From Mycobacterium sp. 1081908.1 (GTDB lineage: Bacteria > Actinomycetota > Actinomycetes > Mycobacteriales > Mycobacteriaceae): 64,000 nt of DNA. How positions within the stretch are numbered: position 1 is the first letter of the stretch; each line of letters starts with the position of its first letter. Under the pieces are notes generated by a model, which saw only the letters and a program-made list of their open reading frames with translations, did not search any database and was not told the DNA's origin. The stretch spans positions 117,191 through 181,190 of the forward strand of contig NZ_LZLY01000068.1 of NCBI RefSeq assembly GCF_001673535.1, given 5' to 3'. Shown here in pieces: positions 54,108-64,000 of this stretch. The position numbers and the translations under genes are program-made.

Positions 54108-56117
54108 ATGACCACGTCCGACGTGTCCGTGTCCGCGCTGCTCGCCGTCGCGGTCGCCGCGCTCGGCGGCAGCGAGCGCCGCGGCCAGTTGGAGATGGCC
54201 GGCGCCGTCGAGCGGGCCTTCGAAACGGGCGAGCACCTCGTCGTGCAGGCCGGCACCGGCACCGGCAAGTCACTGGCCTACCTGGTGCCCGCGATCGTCC
54301 GCGCGGTGACCGACGACGCGCCGGTCGTCGTGTCGACGGCCACGATCGCCCTGCAGCGTCAACTCGTCGATCGCGACCTGCCCCGGCTGGCCGATTCGCT
54401 CGCCGATGCGCTGCCGCGACGGCCCCGCTTCGCGCTGCTGAAGGGCCGCCGAAACTACTTGTGCCTGAACAAGATCCACAACGGCGCCGCGGCCGGCGAG
54501 CCGGACGACGAGCGCCCGCAGGAAGAGCTTTTCGATCCGGTGGCGGTCAGCGCGCTGGGCCGCGACGTGCAGCGACTCACCGCCTGGGCGTCGACGACCG
54601 ATTCGGGCGACCGCGACGACCTGAAGCCCGGCGTGCCGGACCGATCCTGGTCGCAGGTCAGCGTGTCTGCCCGCGAATGCCTGGGCGTGGCGCGCTGCCC
54701 GTTCGGCGCCGAGTGCTTCTCCGAGCGGGCGCGCGCCGAGGCCGGCCGGGCCGATGTGGTCGTCACCAATCACGCGCTGCTGGCCATCGACGCCGTCGCG
54801 GAGTCGGCGGTGCTGCCCGAGCACGAGCTGCTGGTGGTCGACGAGGCGCACGAGCTGGTCGACCGGGTGACGTCGGTGGCCACCGCGGAGCTGACGTCGG
54901 CCGCCCTCGGCGTCGCCGCGCGCCGGATCGCCCGGCTGGTTGATCCCGAACTCGTCCAGCGGCTGGAGGCGACGACCGCCAACTTCGCCGCGGCCATCCA
55001 CGACGGCACGCCGGGCCGCATCGACCGACTCGACGACGAGATGGCGACCTACCTGACCGCGCTGCGCGACGTGGCCACCGCGGCGCGGTCGGCGATCGAC
55101 ACCACCAGCGACGCCAAGGCCGCGTCGGCGCGCGCCGAAGCCGTTGCGGCGCTGAGCGAGATATCCGACACGGCGTCGCGGATCCTGACGTCGTTCGCCC
55201 CGCCGATCCCGGATCGCACCGACGTGGTCTGGCTCGATCACGAGGACAACCGGGGCTCGGTGCGACCCGTGTTGCGGGTGGCGCCGTTGTCGGTCGCCGG
55301 GCTGCTGCGCAGCCAGGTGTTTACGCGTTCGACGACGGTGTTGACGTCGGCGACGCTCGCGATCGGCGGGTCCTTCGACGCGATGGCCGCGGCCTGGGGC
55401 CTGGCCGGAACGGACTCCGAGGAGCCGGCCCCCTGGCGCGGCCTCGACGTGGGGTCGCCGTTCGAGCACGCCAAGGCCGGAATCCTCTACGTCGCCGCCC
55501 ACCTGCCGCCGCCGGGCCGCGACGGCACCGGCTCGGCCGAGCAGCTGACCGAGATCGCGGAGCTCATCACCGCCGCCGGCGGGCGCACCCTGGGACTGTT
55601 CTCGTCGATGCGGGCGGCCCGCGCCGCCGCCGAGGCCATGCGCGGGCGGCTGTCGACGCCGGTGTTGTGCCAGGGCGACGACAGCACCTCGGCGCTGGTC
55701 GAGCAGTTCGCCGCCGACGAGGAGACCTCGCTGTTCGGCACGCTGTCGCTGTGGCAGGGCGTCGACGTGCCGGGGCCATCGCTGTCCCTGGTGCTGATCG
55801 ACCGCATCCCGTTCCCGCGGCCCGACGACCCGCTGCTGGGTGCGCGGCAGCGCGCGGTGGCCGCGCGCGGCGGCAACGGCTTCATGGCCGTCGCCGCCAA
55901 CCATGCCGCGCTCCTGCTGGCGCAGGGGTCGGGCCGGCTGCTGCGCCGCGTCAGCGACCGGGGCGTGGTCGCGATCCTGGACTCTCGCATGGTGACCGCC
56001 GGCTACGGCGGCTACCTGCGCGCGTCGCTGCCGCCGTTCTGGGCGACCACCGATGGCGCGCGGGTGCGCGCGGCGCTGGAACGGCTGCGCGCGCCCGCGG
56101 CTAGCGGGCCAGGGTGA
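54108..56117 (+). CDS. dinG: DinG-family ATP-dependent DNA helicase
   Basis: 669 residues (Rv1329c about 664). Walker A QAGTGTGKSLAYLVPAI (about 46), an XPD-like Fe-S cluster region with Cys in LCLNK, ARECLGVARCPFGAECF (about 190-210), DEAH box LVVDEAHELVDRV (about 240), and C-terminal helicase motifs LGLFSSMRAARAAAEAM (about 498), LWQGVDVPGPSLSLVLIDR (about 548) and QGSGRLLRR (about 607). 5'-3' helicase for R-loop and repair intermediates. Its 3' end overlaps glgP on the other strand by 17 bp. Confidence 0.95.
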   Translation: MTTSDVSVSALLAVAVAALGGSERRGQLEMAGAVERAFETGEHLVVQAGTGTGKSLAYLVPAIVRAVTDDAPVVVSTATIALQRQLVDRDLPRLADSLADALPRRPRFALLKGRRNYLCLNKIHNGAAAGEPDDERPQEELFDPVAVSALGRDVQRLTAWASTTDSGDRDDLKPGVPDRSWSQVSVSARECLGVARCPFGAECFSERARAEAGRADVVVTNHALLAIDAVAESAVLPEHELLVVDEAHELVDRVTSVATAELTSAALGVAARRIARLVDPELVQRLEATTANFAAAIHDGTPGRIDRLDDEMATYLTALRDVATAARSAIDTTSDAKAASARAEAVAALSEISDTASRILTSFAPPIPDRTDVVWLDHEDNRGSVRPVLRVAPLSVAGLLRSQVFTRSTTVLTSATLAIGGSFDAMAAAWGLAGTDSEEPAPWRGLDVGSPFEHAKAGILYVAAHLPPPGRDGTGSAEQLTEIAELITAAGGRTLGLFSSMRAARAAAEAMRGRLSTPVLCQGDDSTSALVEQFAADEETSLFGTLSLWQGVDVPGPSLSLVLIDRIPFPRPDDPLLGARQRAVAARGGNGFMAVAANHAALLLAQGSGRLLRRVSDRGVVAILDSRMVTAGYGGYLRASLPPFWATTDGARVRAALERLRAPAASGPG

Positions 56118-58734
56118 CGAGACCGAGCTCGTTGTTCGCGGCCAGCATGGGGTTGTTGGGCAGCACGCGCACGGTGTAGCCGACCGCGCCGGCCAGCGGC
56201 AGCGGCGTGGTCGTCGAGAACACCTGGTTGCCGCCCTCGGCGGTGCCGGTGTACGCCATCTCGACGGTGACCGGGTCGAGCAGCGCGTCGCCGGCGTCGA
56301 CCCTGCCCACCAGCGCCTCGACCGTGACCTCGTCGGGCGCCAGCCCGTCCAGCTGCACGGTCGCGGTCAGCGTCAGCTTGGAGCCGAGCACCGGGGTGTC
56401 CGGCAGGCCGGTGCTGTCGACGTCGGTGATGGTGATCTTGGGCCACGCGTCGTGCGCGCGCCGGCGATAGGTGGCCAGCTCGCGCGCCGCGTCGAACTCC
56501 GCGCCGCCGTCTTCGGCCGCCGTGGTTTTGCGCAGCGACTCCGCCGCCGGCGTGTAGTACTGCTCGACGTAATCGCGAACCATGCGGGACGCCAGCACCT
56601 TCGGGCCGAGCGTCTGCAGCGTGTGGCGCACCATCTCGATCCACCGCGGCGGGACGCCGTGCTCGTCGCGCTCGTAGAACTTCGGTGCCACCGCCTGCTC
56701 CAGCAGGTTGTACAGCGCGGTGGATTCCAGGTCGTCGCGACGGGACTCGTCGGCCACGCCGTCGGCAGTCGGTATCTCCCAACCGTTTTCGCCGTCGTAC
56801 CACTCGTCCCACCAGCCGTCGCGGATGGACAGGTTCAGCCCGCCGTTGAGCGCGCTCTTCATCCCGGACGTGCCGCAGGCCTCCAAGGGCCGCAGCGGGT
56901 TGTTCAGCCAGACGTCGCAGCCCCAATACAGCAGCCGGGCCATCGACATGTCGTAGTCGGGCAAAAAGGCGATGCGGTGGCGCACCTCCGGCCGGTCGGC
57001 GAAACGCACCACCTGCTGGATCAGCGCCTTGCCGCCATCGTCGGCCGGGTGCGACTTGCCGGCGACGATCAGCTGGATCGGCCTTTCCTCGTCGAGCAGC
57101 AGCTGCTCGAGCCGATCCGGATCGCGCAGCATCAGCGTCAGCCGCTTATACGTCGGTACCCGGCGGGCGAACCCGATGGTTAGCACGTCCGGGTCGAAAG
57201 CCGTTGCTATCCAGCCTAATTCGGCATCCGGCGCGCCACGCTCCTGCCACGAGCTGCGCAGCCGGCGCCGGACATCCTCGACCAACAGCGAGCGCAATTG
57301 CGAGCGGATCCACCACAGGTGGCCCGCGTCGACCTGCTGTAGCCGCAGCCACACACCCGGATCGCTGAACGCCGCGTCGTCCGGCCCGGCCAGCTCGCGG
57401 CCCAGCTGCAACCATTGCGGCGCCGCCCAGGTGCGCGCATGCACGCCGTTGGTGATCGACCCGATCGGCACCTCGGCCGAATCGAAACCCGGCCACAGCT
57501 CGTTGAACATGGCCCGGCTGACCCGGCCGTGCAACAGCGAGACGCCGTTGGCGCGCTGGGCCAGCCGCAGGCCCATGTGGGCCATGTTGAACTTCGTCGG
57601 GTCGTCCTCCGCGCCGAGCGCGAGGATCCGCGCCGTCGGCACGTCCGGCAGCAGGGCCGGCGCGCCCTTGGCCTTCCTCGCCCCGTCGGCGCCGTCGTCC
57701 CGCCCGTCGTCGAAATAGAGCCGCACCATGTCGACGGGGAACCGGTCGATGCCGGCGGGCACCGGCGTGTGGGTGGTGAACACCGTGGCCGAGCGCACCA
57801 CGGTCAGCGCGGTGTCGAAGTCCAGGCCGGAATCGGTGATCAGCTCGCGGATGCGTTCGGCCCCGAGGAACCCCGCATGCCCCTCGTTCATGTGCCACAC
57901 CTCGGGCGCCGGCAGGCCCTCGATGGCGGTGAACGCGCGGATGGCCCGCACCCCGCCGATGCCGGCCAGGATCTCCTGCCGCATGCGATGTTCCTGGTCG
58001 CCCCCGTAGAGGCGATCGGTGACGCCGCGGAGTTCGTGCTCGTTCTCCGGGACGTCGGAATCCAGCAGCAGCAGCGGGACACGTCCCACCTGCGCGACCC
58101 AGACCCGCGCCCGCAGCTGCGCGGAGTCGGGCAGCGTCAGTTCCACCAGCACGGGCTCGCGCGCGGCATCGGTGAGCAGCCGCAACGGCAGCCCCTGCGG
58201 GTCCAGCGCCGGGTAGGTCTCGTGCTGCCAGCCGTCCGCGGTCAGCGACTGCCGGAAGTAGCCGGAGCGGTAGTACAGGCCCACCGCGATCAACGGCACG
58301 CCGAGGTCGGACGCGGACTTCAGGTGGTCACCGGCGAGGATGCCCAGGCCGCCGGAATAGTTGGGCAGCACCTCGGCCACCCCGAACTCCATCGAGAAGT
58401 AGGCGATGGCGGCCGGCATCGCGGCCCCGGCGTGCTGGCGCTGCTGATACCAGAGCGGACGGCTCAGGTAATCGTTCAGGTCGGCGGAGAGCGCATCGAG
58501 GCGGCCCACGAACTCCTCGTCGAGCGCCAGCTCGTCGAGCCGCGCCGGGCTCACCGCACCGAGCAGCGCCACCGGGTCGCAGCCACACCGCGCCCACAGC
58601 GTCGGGTCGATCGCCGCGAACAGGTCTTGCGTGGGCTTGTCCCACGACCACCGCAGGTTGGTCGAAAGCTGATCCAGCGCGGCGAGACGCTCGGGCAAAT
58701 GAGCACGGACGGTAAAGCGGCGAAGGGCTTTCAC
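56101..58734 (-). CDS. glgP: Alpha-glucan (maltosyl/glycogen) phosphorylase
   Basis: 877 residues from GTG at 58734 (Rv1328 about 863). N-terminal LSTNLRWSWDKPTQDLFA (about 25), YFSMEFGVAEVLPNYSGGLG (about 113-132), active-site stretch HMNEGHAGFLGAERI (about 280), and the PLP lysine in ACGTSGMKSALNGGLNLS (about 625). Glycosyltransferase family 35 type. Releases glucose-1-phosphate from linear alpha-1,4-glucan. Divergent from glgE-glgB, matching the known layout. Confidence 0.95.
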   Translation of the reverse strand: MKALRRFTVRAHLPERLAALDQLSTNLRWSWDKPTQDLFAAIDPTLWARCGCDPVALLGAVSPARLDELALDEEFVGRLDALSADLNDYLSRPLWYQQRQHAGAAMPAAIAYFSMEFGVAEVLPNYSGGLGILAGDHLKSASDLGVPLIAVGLYYRSGYFRQSLTADGWQHETYPALDPQGLPLRLLTDAAREPVLVELTLPDSAQLRARVWVAQVGRVPLLLLDSDVPENEHELRGVTDRLYGGDQEHRMRQEILAGIGGVRAIRAFTAIEGLPAPEVWHMNEGHAGFLGAERIRELITDSGLDFDTALTVVRSATVFTTHTPVPAGIDRFPVDMVRLYFDDGRDDGADGARKAKGAPALLPDVPTARILALGAEDDPTKFNMAHMGLRLAQRANGVSLLHGRVSRAMFNELWPGFDSAEVPIGSITNGVHARTWAAPQWLQLGRELAGPDDAAFSDPGVWLRLQQVDAGHLWWIRSQLRSLLVEDVRRRLRSSWQERGAPDAELGWIATAFDPDVLTIGFARRVPTYKRLTLMLRDPDRLEQLLLDEERPIQLIVAGKSHPADDGGKALIQQVVRFADRPEVRHRIAFLPDYDMSMARLLYWGCDVWLNNPLRPLEACGTSGMKSALNGGLNLSIRDGWWDEWYDGENGWEIPTADGVADESRRDDLESTALYNLLEQAVAPKFYERDEHGVPPRWIEMVRHTLQTLGPKVLASRMVRDYVEQYYTPAAESLRKTTAAEDGGAEFDAARELATYRRRAHDAWPKITITDVDSTGLPDTPVLGSKLTLTATVQLDGLAPDEVTVEALVGRVDAGDALLDPVTVEMAYTGTAEGGNQVFSTTTPLPLAGAVGYTVRVLPNNPMLAANNELGLVTLAR

Positions 58735-58839
58735 ACATCATTACCTTACTGAGGATTTCGGCGCTCGCAGGTCCAGCGAGTCACCGTTTGCCTTCAGCGG
58801 TGTGTGATCGCCCACTAGGGTGGGTATCGGTTAGTTATT

Positions 58840-58859
58840 GGGGCGCAACGTTGCACCCC
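58840..58859. promoter_or_regulatory. 20-bp palindrome in the glgP-glgE divergent promoter
   Basis: The sequence from 58840 to 58859 is GGGG, then C, GCAACGTTGC, A, CCCC: symmetric at 9 of 10 base-pair steps, with a perfect 10-bp core at 58845-58854. CG-centred palindromes of this kind are typical of LacI-family operators, often in alpha-glucan and sugar operons. It lies 90 bp upstream of the glgE start. Confidence 0.45.
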
Positions 58860-58929
58860 CGAGGGAAATCCCCACGACAGGAAGATTCCGCCAGACGCGA
58901 GACATTCCGCGAACGGAGCACACCGCGGT

Positions 58930-61053
58930 TTGGCCGCAGACAATCGAAACGGAGTGTTTGTGCCCGGTCGTGTCGAGATCGACAACGTCCAGCCCGTCGT
59001 CTCCTGCGGCGCGTACCCCGCCAAGGCGGTGGTCGGTGAGATGGTCCCCGTCAGCGCCGCGGTCTGGCGCGAAGGCCACGAGGCGGTCGCGGCGACGCTG
59101 GTCGTGCGCTACCTCGGGCAGCGCTACCCGCAGGTATCCGAATCCCGCCGGGTCAAGGCCGTTCAGGCCCCCGAGCGGACCGCACCCGTGCTCGACGGCA
59201 AGGCCGCCGAGCAACGGATCAAGCCGCAGCTCCTGCCGATGACGGAGGGCGAGGAACCGTACGTCTTCCACGGCGTGTTCACCCCCGACCGCGTCGGGTT
59301 GTGGACCTTTCGCGTCGACGGGTGGGGTGATCCCATTCACTCGTGGCGGCACGGGCTGGTCGCCAAGCTGGAGGCCGGGCAGGGGGCGACCGAGCTCTCC
59401 AACGATCTGCTGGTGGGGGCCGGGCTGTTCGAGCGGGCCGCGACCGGTGTGCCGCGGGCGCGGCGCGATCCCCTGCTGGCGGCGGCCAAGGCGCTGCGGA
59501 CACCAGGGGACGCGGTCACCCGGACCGCGCTGGCGCTGGCCCCCGAAATCGAAGAGCTCCTGGCCGAGTTTCCGTTGCGAGACCTGGTTACGCGCGGCGA
59601 GCAGTTCGGGGTGTGGGTGGACCGGCCGCTGGCCCGCTTCGGCGCGTGGTACGAGATGTTCCCGCGCTCGACGGGCGGCCGGGACGCCAACGGCAAGCCC
59701 GTGCACGGCACCTTCGCGACGGCGGCCGCCCAGCTCCCACGGATCGCGGACATGGGGTTCGACGTCGTCTACCTCCCGCCGATTCATCCGATCGGGAAGG
59801 TACATCGCAAGGGCCGCAACAACTCCCCGACTGCCGCGCCCGGAGACGTGGGATCCCCGTGGGCCATCGGCAGCGACGAGGGCGGCCACGACGCCATTCA
59901 CCCGGACCTGGGCACGATCGATGACTTCGATGACTTCGTCTCGGCCGCACGCGATCTGGGCATGGAGGTGGCGCTGGACCTGGCGCTGCAATGCGCGCCC
60001 GATCATCCCTGGGCGCGCGAACACCGGCAGTGGTTCACCGAATTGCCCGACGGGACCATCGCCTACGCGGAGAACCCGCCGAAGAAGTATCAGGACATCT
60101 ACCCGATCAACTTCGACAACGACCCGGCGGGTCTCTACGACGAGGTGCTGCGGGTGGTCCGGCACTGGATTGACCACGGCATCAAGTTCTTTCGGGTCGA
60201 CAATCCCCACACCAAGCCGCCGGACTTCTGGGCCTGGCTGATCGGTCAGGTCAAGGACGCCGACCCCGACGTGCTCTTCCTGTCGGAGGCCTTCACACCG
60301 CCGGCCCGGCAGTACGGCCTGGCCAAGCTCGGCTTCACGCAGTCCTACAGCTACTTCACCTGGCGCACGGCCAAGTGGGAGCTCACCGAGTTCGGCAACG
60401 ACATCGCCGCCCTCGCCGACTTTCGCCGGCCGAACCTGTTCGTCAACACTCCCGACATCCTGCACGCGGTGCTGCAGCATCACGGTCCGGGCATGTTCGC
60501 CATCCGCGCCGTGCTGGCGGCGACCATGGGTCCCGCCTGGGGCGTGTATTCCGGTTATGAGCTGTTCGAACACCGCGCGGTGCGGGAGGGCAGCGAGGAG
60601 TACCTGGACTCCGAGAAGTACGAATTGCGGCCCCGCGACTATGCGGGCGCGCTGGCCGAAGGCCGATCGCTCGAACCGTTCATCAAGCGGCTGAACATGA
60701 TTCGCCGCCTGCACCCGGCGCTGCAGCAGCTGCGCACGATCCATTTCCATGGCGTGGACAACGACGCGATGCTCGCCTACAGCAAGTTCGACCCGGCCAC
60801 CGGCGACTGCGTGCTGGTGGTGGTGACGCTCAACGCGTTCGGGCCCGAGGAAGCGACGCTGTGGTTAGACATGGCGGCATTGGGTATGGAGCCCTATGAG
60901 CGGTTTTGGGTGCGTGACGAGATCACCGGTCAGGAATTCCAGTGGGGGCAATCGAATTACATTCGCCTCGATCCCGGGCAGGCGGTCGCCCACATCATCA
61001 ACATGCCACTCATACCGCACGAGAACCGAATCACGCTGCTGCGTAGGAGGTGA
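58930..61053 (+). CDS. glgE: Maltosyltransferase GlgE
   Basis: 707 residues from TTG at 58930 (Rv1327c about 701); GTG at 58960, with GGAG 5 nt upstream, is an alternative start that loses ten residues. GH13_3 enzyme: [20 protein letters not shown] at the N-terminus, [18 protein letters not shown] (about 280), nucleophile Asp in [18 protein letters not shown] (about 421) and acid Glu in [16 protein letters not shown] (about 450). Adds maltose from maltose-1-phosphate to alpha-glucan; a validated essential drug target in M. tuberculosis. 6 bp upstream of glgB. Confidence 0.96.
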   Translation: MAADNRNGVFVPGRVEIDNVQPVVSCGAYPAKAVVGEMVPVSAAVWREGHEAVAATLVVRYLGQRYPQVSESRRVKAVQAPERTAPVLDGKAAEQRIKPQLLPMTEGEEPYVFHGVFTPDRVGLWTFRVDGWGDPIHSWRHGLVAKLEAGQGATELSNDLLVGAGLFERAATGVPRARRDPLLAAAKALRTPGDAVTRTALALAPEIEELLAEFPLRDLVTRGEQFGVWVDRPLARFGAWYEMFPRSTGGRDANGKPVHGTFATAAAQLPRIADMGFDVVYLPPIHPIGKVHRKGRNNSPTAAPGDVGSPWAIGSDEGGHDAIHPDLGTIDDFDDFVSAARDLGMEVALDLALQCAPDHPWAREHRQWFTELPDGTIAYAENPPKKYQDIYPINFDNDPAGLYDEVLRVVRHWIDHGIKFFRVDNPHTKPPDFWAWLIGQVKDADPDVLFLSEAFTPPARQYGLAKLGFTQSYSYFTWRTAKWELTEFGNDIAALADFRRPNLFVNTPDILHAVLQHHGPGMFAIRAVLAATMGPAWGVYSGYELFEHRAVREGSEEYLDSEKYELRPRDYAGALAEGRSLEPFIKRLNMIRRLHPALQQLRTIHFHGVDNDAMLAYSKFDPATGDCVLVVVTLNAFGPEEATLWLDMAALGMEPYERFWVRDEITGQEFQWGQSNYIRLDPGQAVAHIINMPLIPHENRITLLRRR

Positions 61054-61059
61054 CGGGCC

Positions 61060-63255
61060 GTGAGCCGAACCGACGAACTGGCCGGATTAGATCTGGCGCC
61101 CGATCCGGCAGACCTGGCGCGCCTGGTGGCCGGTGCGCACTACAACCCGCACGGCATCCTGGGAGCGCACGAGCACGGCGACCACACGGTCATCCGGGCG
61201 TTTCGCCCCCATGCGCGGGAAGTCGTCGCGCTCGTCGGCGAGGACCGGTTCCCGCTCCAGCATGTCGAGGCCGGCCTGTTCGCGGTGGCCCTGCCGTTCG
61301 TCAACCTGATCGACTACCGGCTCGAGGTGACCTACGAGGGTTCCGAGCCCTACGTCGTCGCCGACGCCTACCGCTTCCTGCCCACCCTGGGCGAGGTCGA
61401 CCTCCACCTCTTCGGCGAGGGGCGCCACGAGCGGCTCTGGGAAGTCCTTGGCGCCCACCCCCGCTCGTTCACCACGGCCGACGGCGTCGTAACCGGGGTC
61501 TCGTTCGCCGTGTGGGCGCCCAACGCCAAGGGCGTCAACCTGATCGGCGAGTTCAACGGCTGGAACGGCAACGAGGCGCCCATGCGGGTGCTGGGCTCCT
61601 CCGGGGTGTGGGAGTTGTTCTGGCCCGGCTTTCCGGTGGAGGGCCTGTACAAGTTCCGCGTGCACGGCGCCGACGGCGTGGTGACCGAGCGGGCCGACCC
61701 GATGGCGTTCGCCACCGAGGTTCCGCCGCACACCGCCTCGCGCGTCACGCGCAGCACGTACACCTGGGAGGACGCCGACTGGATGGCGCAGCGCGCGCAA
61801 CGCAATCCGGTGTTCGAGCCGATGAGCACGTACGAGGTGCACCTCGGCTCGTGGCGTCCGGGACTCAGCTACCGCCAGCTCGCCCATGAGCTGACGGATT
61901 ACGTTGTCGAGCACGGGTTCACCCACGTGGAGCTGCTGCCGGTCGCCGAGCACCCGTTCGCGGGGTCGTGGGGATACCAGGTCACGTCCTACTACGCGCC
62001 GACCTCGCGATTCGGCACGCCGGACGACTTCCGGGGGCTGGTCGACGCCCTGCACCGGGCCGGCATCGGCGTCATCGTGGACTGGGTGCCGGCGCACTTC
62101 CCGAAGGACGCGTGGGCGCTGGGCCGATTCGACGGCACCCCGCTCTACGAGCACGCCGACCCCAAGCGGGGCGAGCAACTCGACTGGGGCACTTACGTCT
62201 TCGACTTCGGCCGCGCCGAGGTCCGGAACTTCCTGGTCGCCAACGCCCTGTACTGGCTCGAAGAGTTCCATGTGGACGGCCTGCGGGTGGACGCCGTCGC
62301 GTCGATGCTGTACCTGGACTACTCGCGCCCCGAGGGCGGCTGGACCCCCAACATCTACGGCGGCCGGGAAAACCTCGAGGCCGTGCAGTTCCTGCAGGAG
62401 ATGAACGCCACGGCGCACAAGGCCGCTCCCGGCATCGTCACCGTCGCCGAGGAGTCGACCTCGTGGCCCGGGGTTACTCGGCCGACAAACCTTGGCGGCC
62501 TTGGGTTTTCGATGAAGTGGAACATGGGCTGGATGCACGACACGCTCGACTACATCAGCCGTGACCCCATCTACCGCAGCTACCACCATCACGAGATGAC
62601 GTTCTCGATGTTGTACGCGTTCAGCGAGAACTACGTGCTACCGATCAGCCACGACGAGGTGGTGCACGGCAAGGGAACCCTGTGGGGCCGGATGCCGGGC
62701 AACAATCACGTCAAGGCCGCGGGGTTGCGCAGCCTGCTCGCCTACCAATGGGCGCACCCGGGCAAGCAATTGCTGTTCATGGGCCAGGAATTCGCTCAGC
62801 GTGCCGAGTGGTCCGAGCAGAATGGTCTGGATTGGTGGCAGCTCGACGAACAAGGCTTCTCCAACGGGGTGTTGCGCTTCGTGCGCGACATCAATGCGAT
62901 TTATCGGAGCCGCCCGGCCCTGTGGAGCCAGGACACCGTTCCCGAGGGCTATTCCTGGATCGACGCCAACGACTCGGCCAACAACGTGCTGAGTTTCCTG
63001 CGATATGGCAAAGACGGGTCGGTAATGGCGTGCGTCTTCAATTTCGCCGGTTCGGAGCACAGCGGCTACCGCCTGGGCCTGCCCTATGCCGGCCGCTGGC
63101 GGGAGGTGCTCAACACCGACGCGACCATTTACAACGGCTCGGGAATCGGCAACATGGGGGGCGTGGACGCCACGGAGGACCCGTGGCATGGGCGTCCGGC
63201 CTCGGCGGTGATGGTGCTGCCGCCCACGTCGGCGTTGTGGCTGGAACCCGAATAA
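61060..63255 (+). CDS. glgB: 1,4-alpha-glucan branching enzyme GlgB
   Basis: 731 residues, as in Rv1326c; GTG start at 61060 with AGGAGGTGA just upstream. Two N-terminal CBM48-like beta domains (about 15-220), then the GH13 barrel: [13 protein letters not shown] (about 341), nucleophile region [18 protein letters not shown] (about 406), acid Glu in [15 protein letters not shown] (about 463) and [16 protein letters not shown] (about 528). Makes alpha-1,6 branches on the GlgE glucan. Confidence 0.97.
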   Translation: MSRTDELAGLDLAPDPADLARLVAGAHYNPHGILGAHEHGDHTVIRAFRPHAREVVALVGEDRFPLQHVEAGLFAVALPFVNLIDYRLEVTYEGSEPYVVADAYRFLPTLGEVDLHLFGEGRHERLWEVLGAHPRSFTTADGVVTGVSFAVWAPNAKGVNLIGEFNGWNGNEAPMRVLGSSGVWELFWPGFPVEGLYKFRVHGADGVVTERADPMAFATEVPPHTASRVTRSTYTWEDADWMAQRAQRNPVFEPMSTYEVHLGSWRPGLSYRQLAHELTDYVVEHGFTHVELLPVAEHPFAGSWGYQVTSYYAPTSRFGTPDDFRGLVDALHRAGIGVIVDWVPAHFPKDAWALGRFDGTPLYEHADPKRGEQLDWGTYVFDFGRAEVRNFLVANALYWLEEFHVDGLRVDAVASMLYLDYSRPEGGWTPNIYGGRENLEAVQFLQEMNATAHKAAPGIVTVAEESTSWPGVTRPTNLGGLGFSMKWNMGWMHDTLDYISRDPIYRSYHHHEMTFSMLYAFSENYVLPISHDEVVHGKGTLWGRMPGNNHVKAAGLRSLLAYQWAHPGKQLLFMGQEFAQRAEWSEQNGLDWWQLDEQGFSNGVLRFVRDINAIYRSRPALWSQDTVPEGYSWIDANDSANNVLSFLRYGKDGSVMACVFNFAGSEHSGYRLGLPYAGRWREVLNTDATIYNGSGIGNMGGVDATEDPWHGRPASAVMVLPPTSALWLEPE

Positions 63256-63441
63256 TAACTCGCATACCGCTTATACTCGGCGCGTTGCGATAAGTAAAGC
63301 GCCAAATAGAAGGTCGGCAATTAATCCGATTTTCTTTCCGAATTTCAATGCTTGCCGATAGGATCAATTCCGCTCAATGATTTGACGATGCCCGGGTCCG
63401 GCATGACCTCGCGGACTCGCTGTACGTGCCGGGAGGCATAC

Positions 63442-64000
63442 ATGTCATTCGTATTCGCTGTGCCAGAAATAGTTTCGGGAACGACTTCAGATTTGGCGAA
63501 TATCGGGTCAACTATTGGTGCGGCCACCGCGACGGCGGCGGCCCCCACGACGTCGATCGCCGCCGCGGCGGCGGATGAGCTGTCGGTGGGTGTTGCGGCG
63601 CTGTTTTCGGCGCACGCCACGGAGTTTCAGGCGCTCAGTGCGCGGGCGGCGGCCTATCACGCCGAGTTCGTCGCGGCCCTGTCCGCGGCGGGGACGTCGT
63701 ACGCCGCCGCCGAGGCTGCGAACGCGTCACCCCTGCAGGCCCTGGAGCAGCAGCTGCTCGGCCTGGTGAACACCCCCACCCAGCTGCTGTTGGGACGCCC
63801 CCTGATCGGCAACGGCGCCAACGGGATAGCGGGCACGGGAGCGCCCGGCGGCGCCGGCGGGATCCTGATCGGCAATGGCGGCGCCGGCGGGTCCGGCGGG
63901 GCGGGACTGCCGGGCGGCAAGGGCGGCGCCGCCGGGCTGATCGGCGTCGGCGGTGCCGGCGGCGCGGGCGGCAGCTCCCCCACCGGCAACGGCGGAGCGG
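63442..64000 (+). CDS. PE_PGRS family protein, 5' part
   Basis: Open to the right edge (186 codons seen). ATG at 63442 with GGGAGG 5 nt upstream. The N-terminal PE domain (about 1-95) starts [20 protein letters not shown], a near-classic MSFV-PE motif, with SLQ-like helix pair and [13 protein letters not shown]; next comes the linker [20 protein letters not shown], which is the standard PE_PGRS linker, then Gly-Gly-Ala/Asn repeats ([18 protein letters not shown]). Exported by type VII secretion and located at the cell surface. Occupies the same place as PE_PGRS24 (Rv1325c) beside glgB. The upstream 186 bp are AT-richer than the genes. Confidence 0.93.
   Translation, partial: MSFVFAVPEIVSGTTSDLANIGSTIGAATATAAAPTTSIAAAAADELSVGVAALFSAHATEFQALSARAAAYHAEFVAALSAAGTSYAAAEAANASPLQALEQQLLGLVNTPTQLLLGRPLIGNGANGIAGTGAPGGAGGILIGNGGAGGSGGAGLPGGKGGAAGLIGVGGAGGAGGSSPTGNGGA

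Noticed and set aside
63520..64000. Reading the Gly-rich repeat DNA at the right edge as a CRISPR or tandem DNA repeat
   Set aside because: The repeats are imperfect, codon-phased Gly-Gly-X of a PE_PGRS gene whose PE domain is intact upstream.

Overview
The window is high-GC actinobacterial DNA from a slow-growing, non-tuberculous Mycobacterium. The right half (about 43.9-64 kb) carries, inverted, the gene order that I recall from M. tuberculosis H37Rv for Rv1325c-Rv1343c: PE_PGRS, glgB, glgE, glgP, dinG, pncB1, clpS, Rv1332, Rv1333, mec, cysO, cysM, a rhomboid gene, murI, Rv1339, rphA, rdgB, Rv1342c and lprD. irtA/irtB (Rv1348/Rv1349) follow. A canonical PE_PGRS gene running off the right edge argues for a PGRS-bearing lineage (M. 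kansasii/marinum/gordonae type) rather than the M. avium complex. This is inference from memory, not a database result.

Left half (1-35 kb): a dense accessory lipid/ring-catabolism region. After the 3' end of a sodium:solute symporter comes a leftward operon (7615 to 789) of enoyl-CoA hydratase, amidohydrolase, acyl-CoA ligase, a second amidohydrolase and two acyl-CoA dehydrogenase subunits. A small stress-type block follows (GlsB/YeaQ-like membrane protein, a small membrane ORF, CsbD). Next are a DHDPS-like lyase and an SDR divergent from a TetR regulator, then an enoyl-CoA hydratase with a hotdog thioesterase. A rightward seven-gene operon (13320-20911) holds three tandem enoyl-CoA hydratases, three tandem AMP-forming ligases and a methyltransferase.

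From 20.9 to 26 kb a P450, three SDRs, an NTF2-like protein and a second TetR share a repeated 16-bp operator-like sequence. From 26.4 to 34.1 kb lie a GntR / acyl-CoA dehydrogenase / CoA-transferase / thiolase / FabG operon and a divergent acyl-CoA dehydrogenase / mycofactocin-type SDR / PNPOx-like set. An aminoglycoside-phosphotransferase-fold kinase follows. Together these genes could activate an acid to its CoA ester, dehydrogenate, hydrate, oxidise and thiolyse it, with ring-cleavage or decarboxylation steps by the amidohydrolases and DHDPS-like lyase. The substrate cannot be read from the sequence.

Middle (35.2-43.7 kb): the IrtAB siderophore importer with an IdeR-like box upstream, then a DesA3-like desaturase and its ferredoxin-reductase partner in the position where H37Rv has mbtK/mbtN/mbtM/mbtL. 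An NmrA-type SDR, a small membrane protein and tRNA-Leu(UAG) follow. Right half: core metabolism, namely nucleotide-pool sanitation, RNase PH, cyclic-nucleotide hydrolase, MurI, the CysM-CysO-Mec sulfur module, ClpS, NAD salvage, DinG, and the GlgE alpha-glucan pathway.
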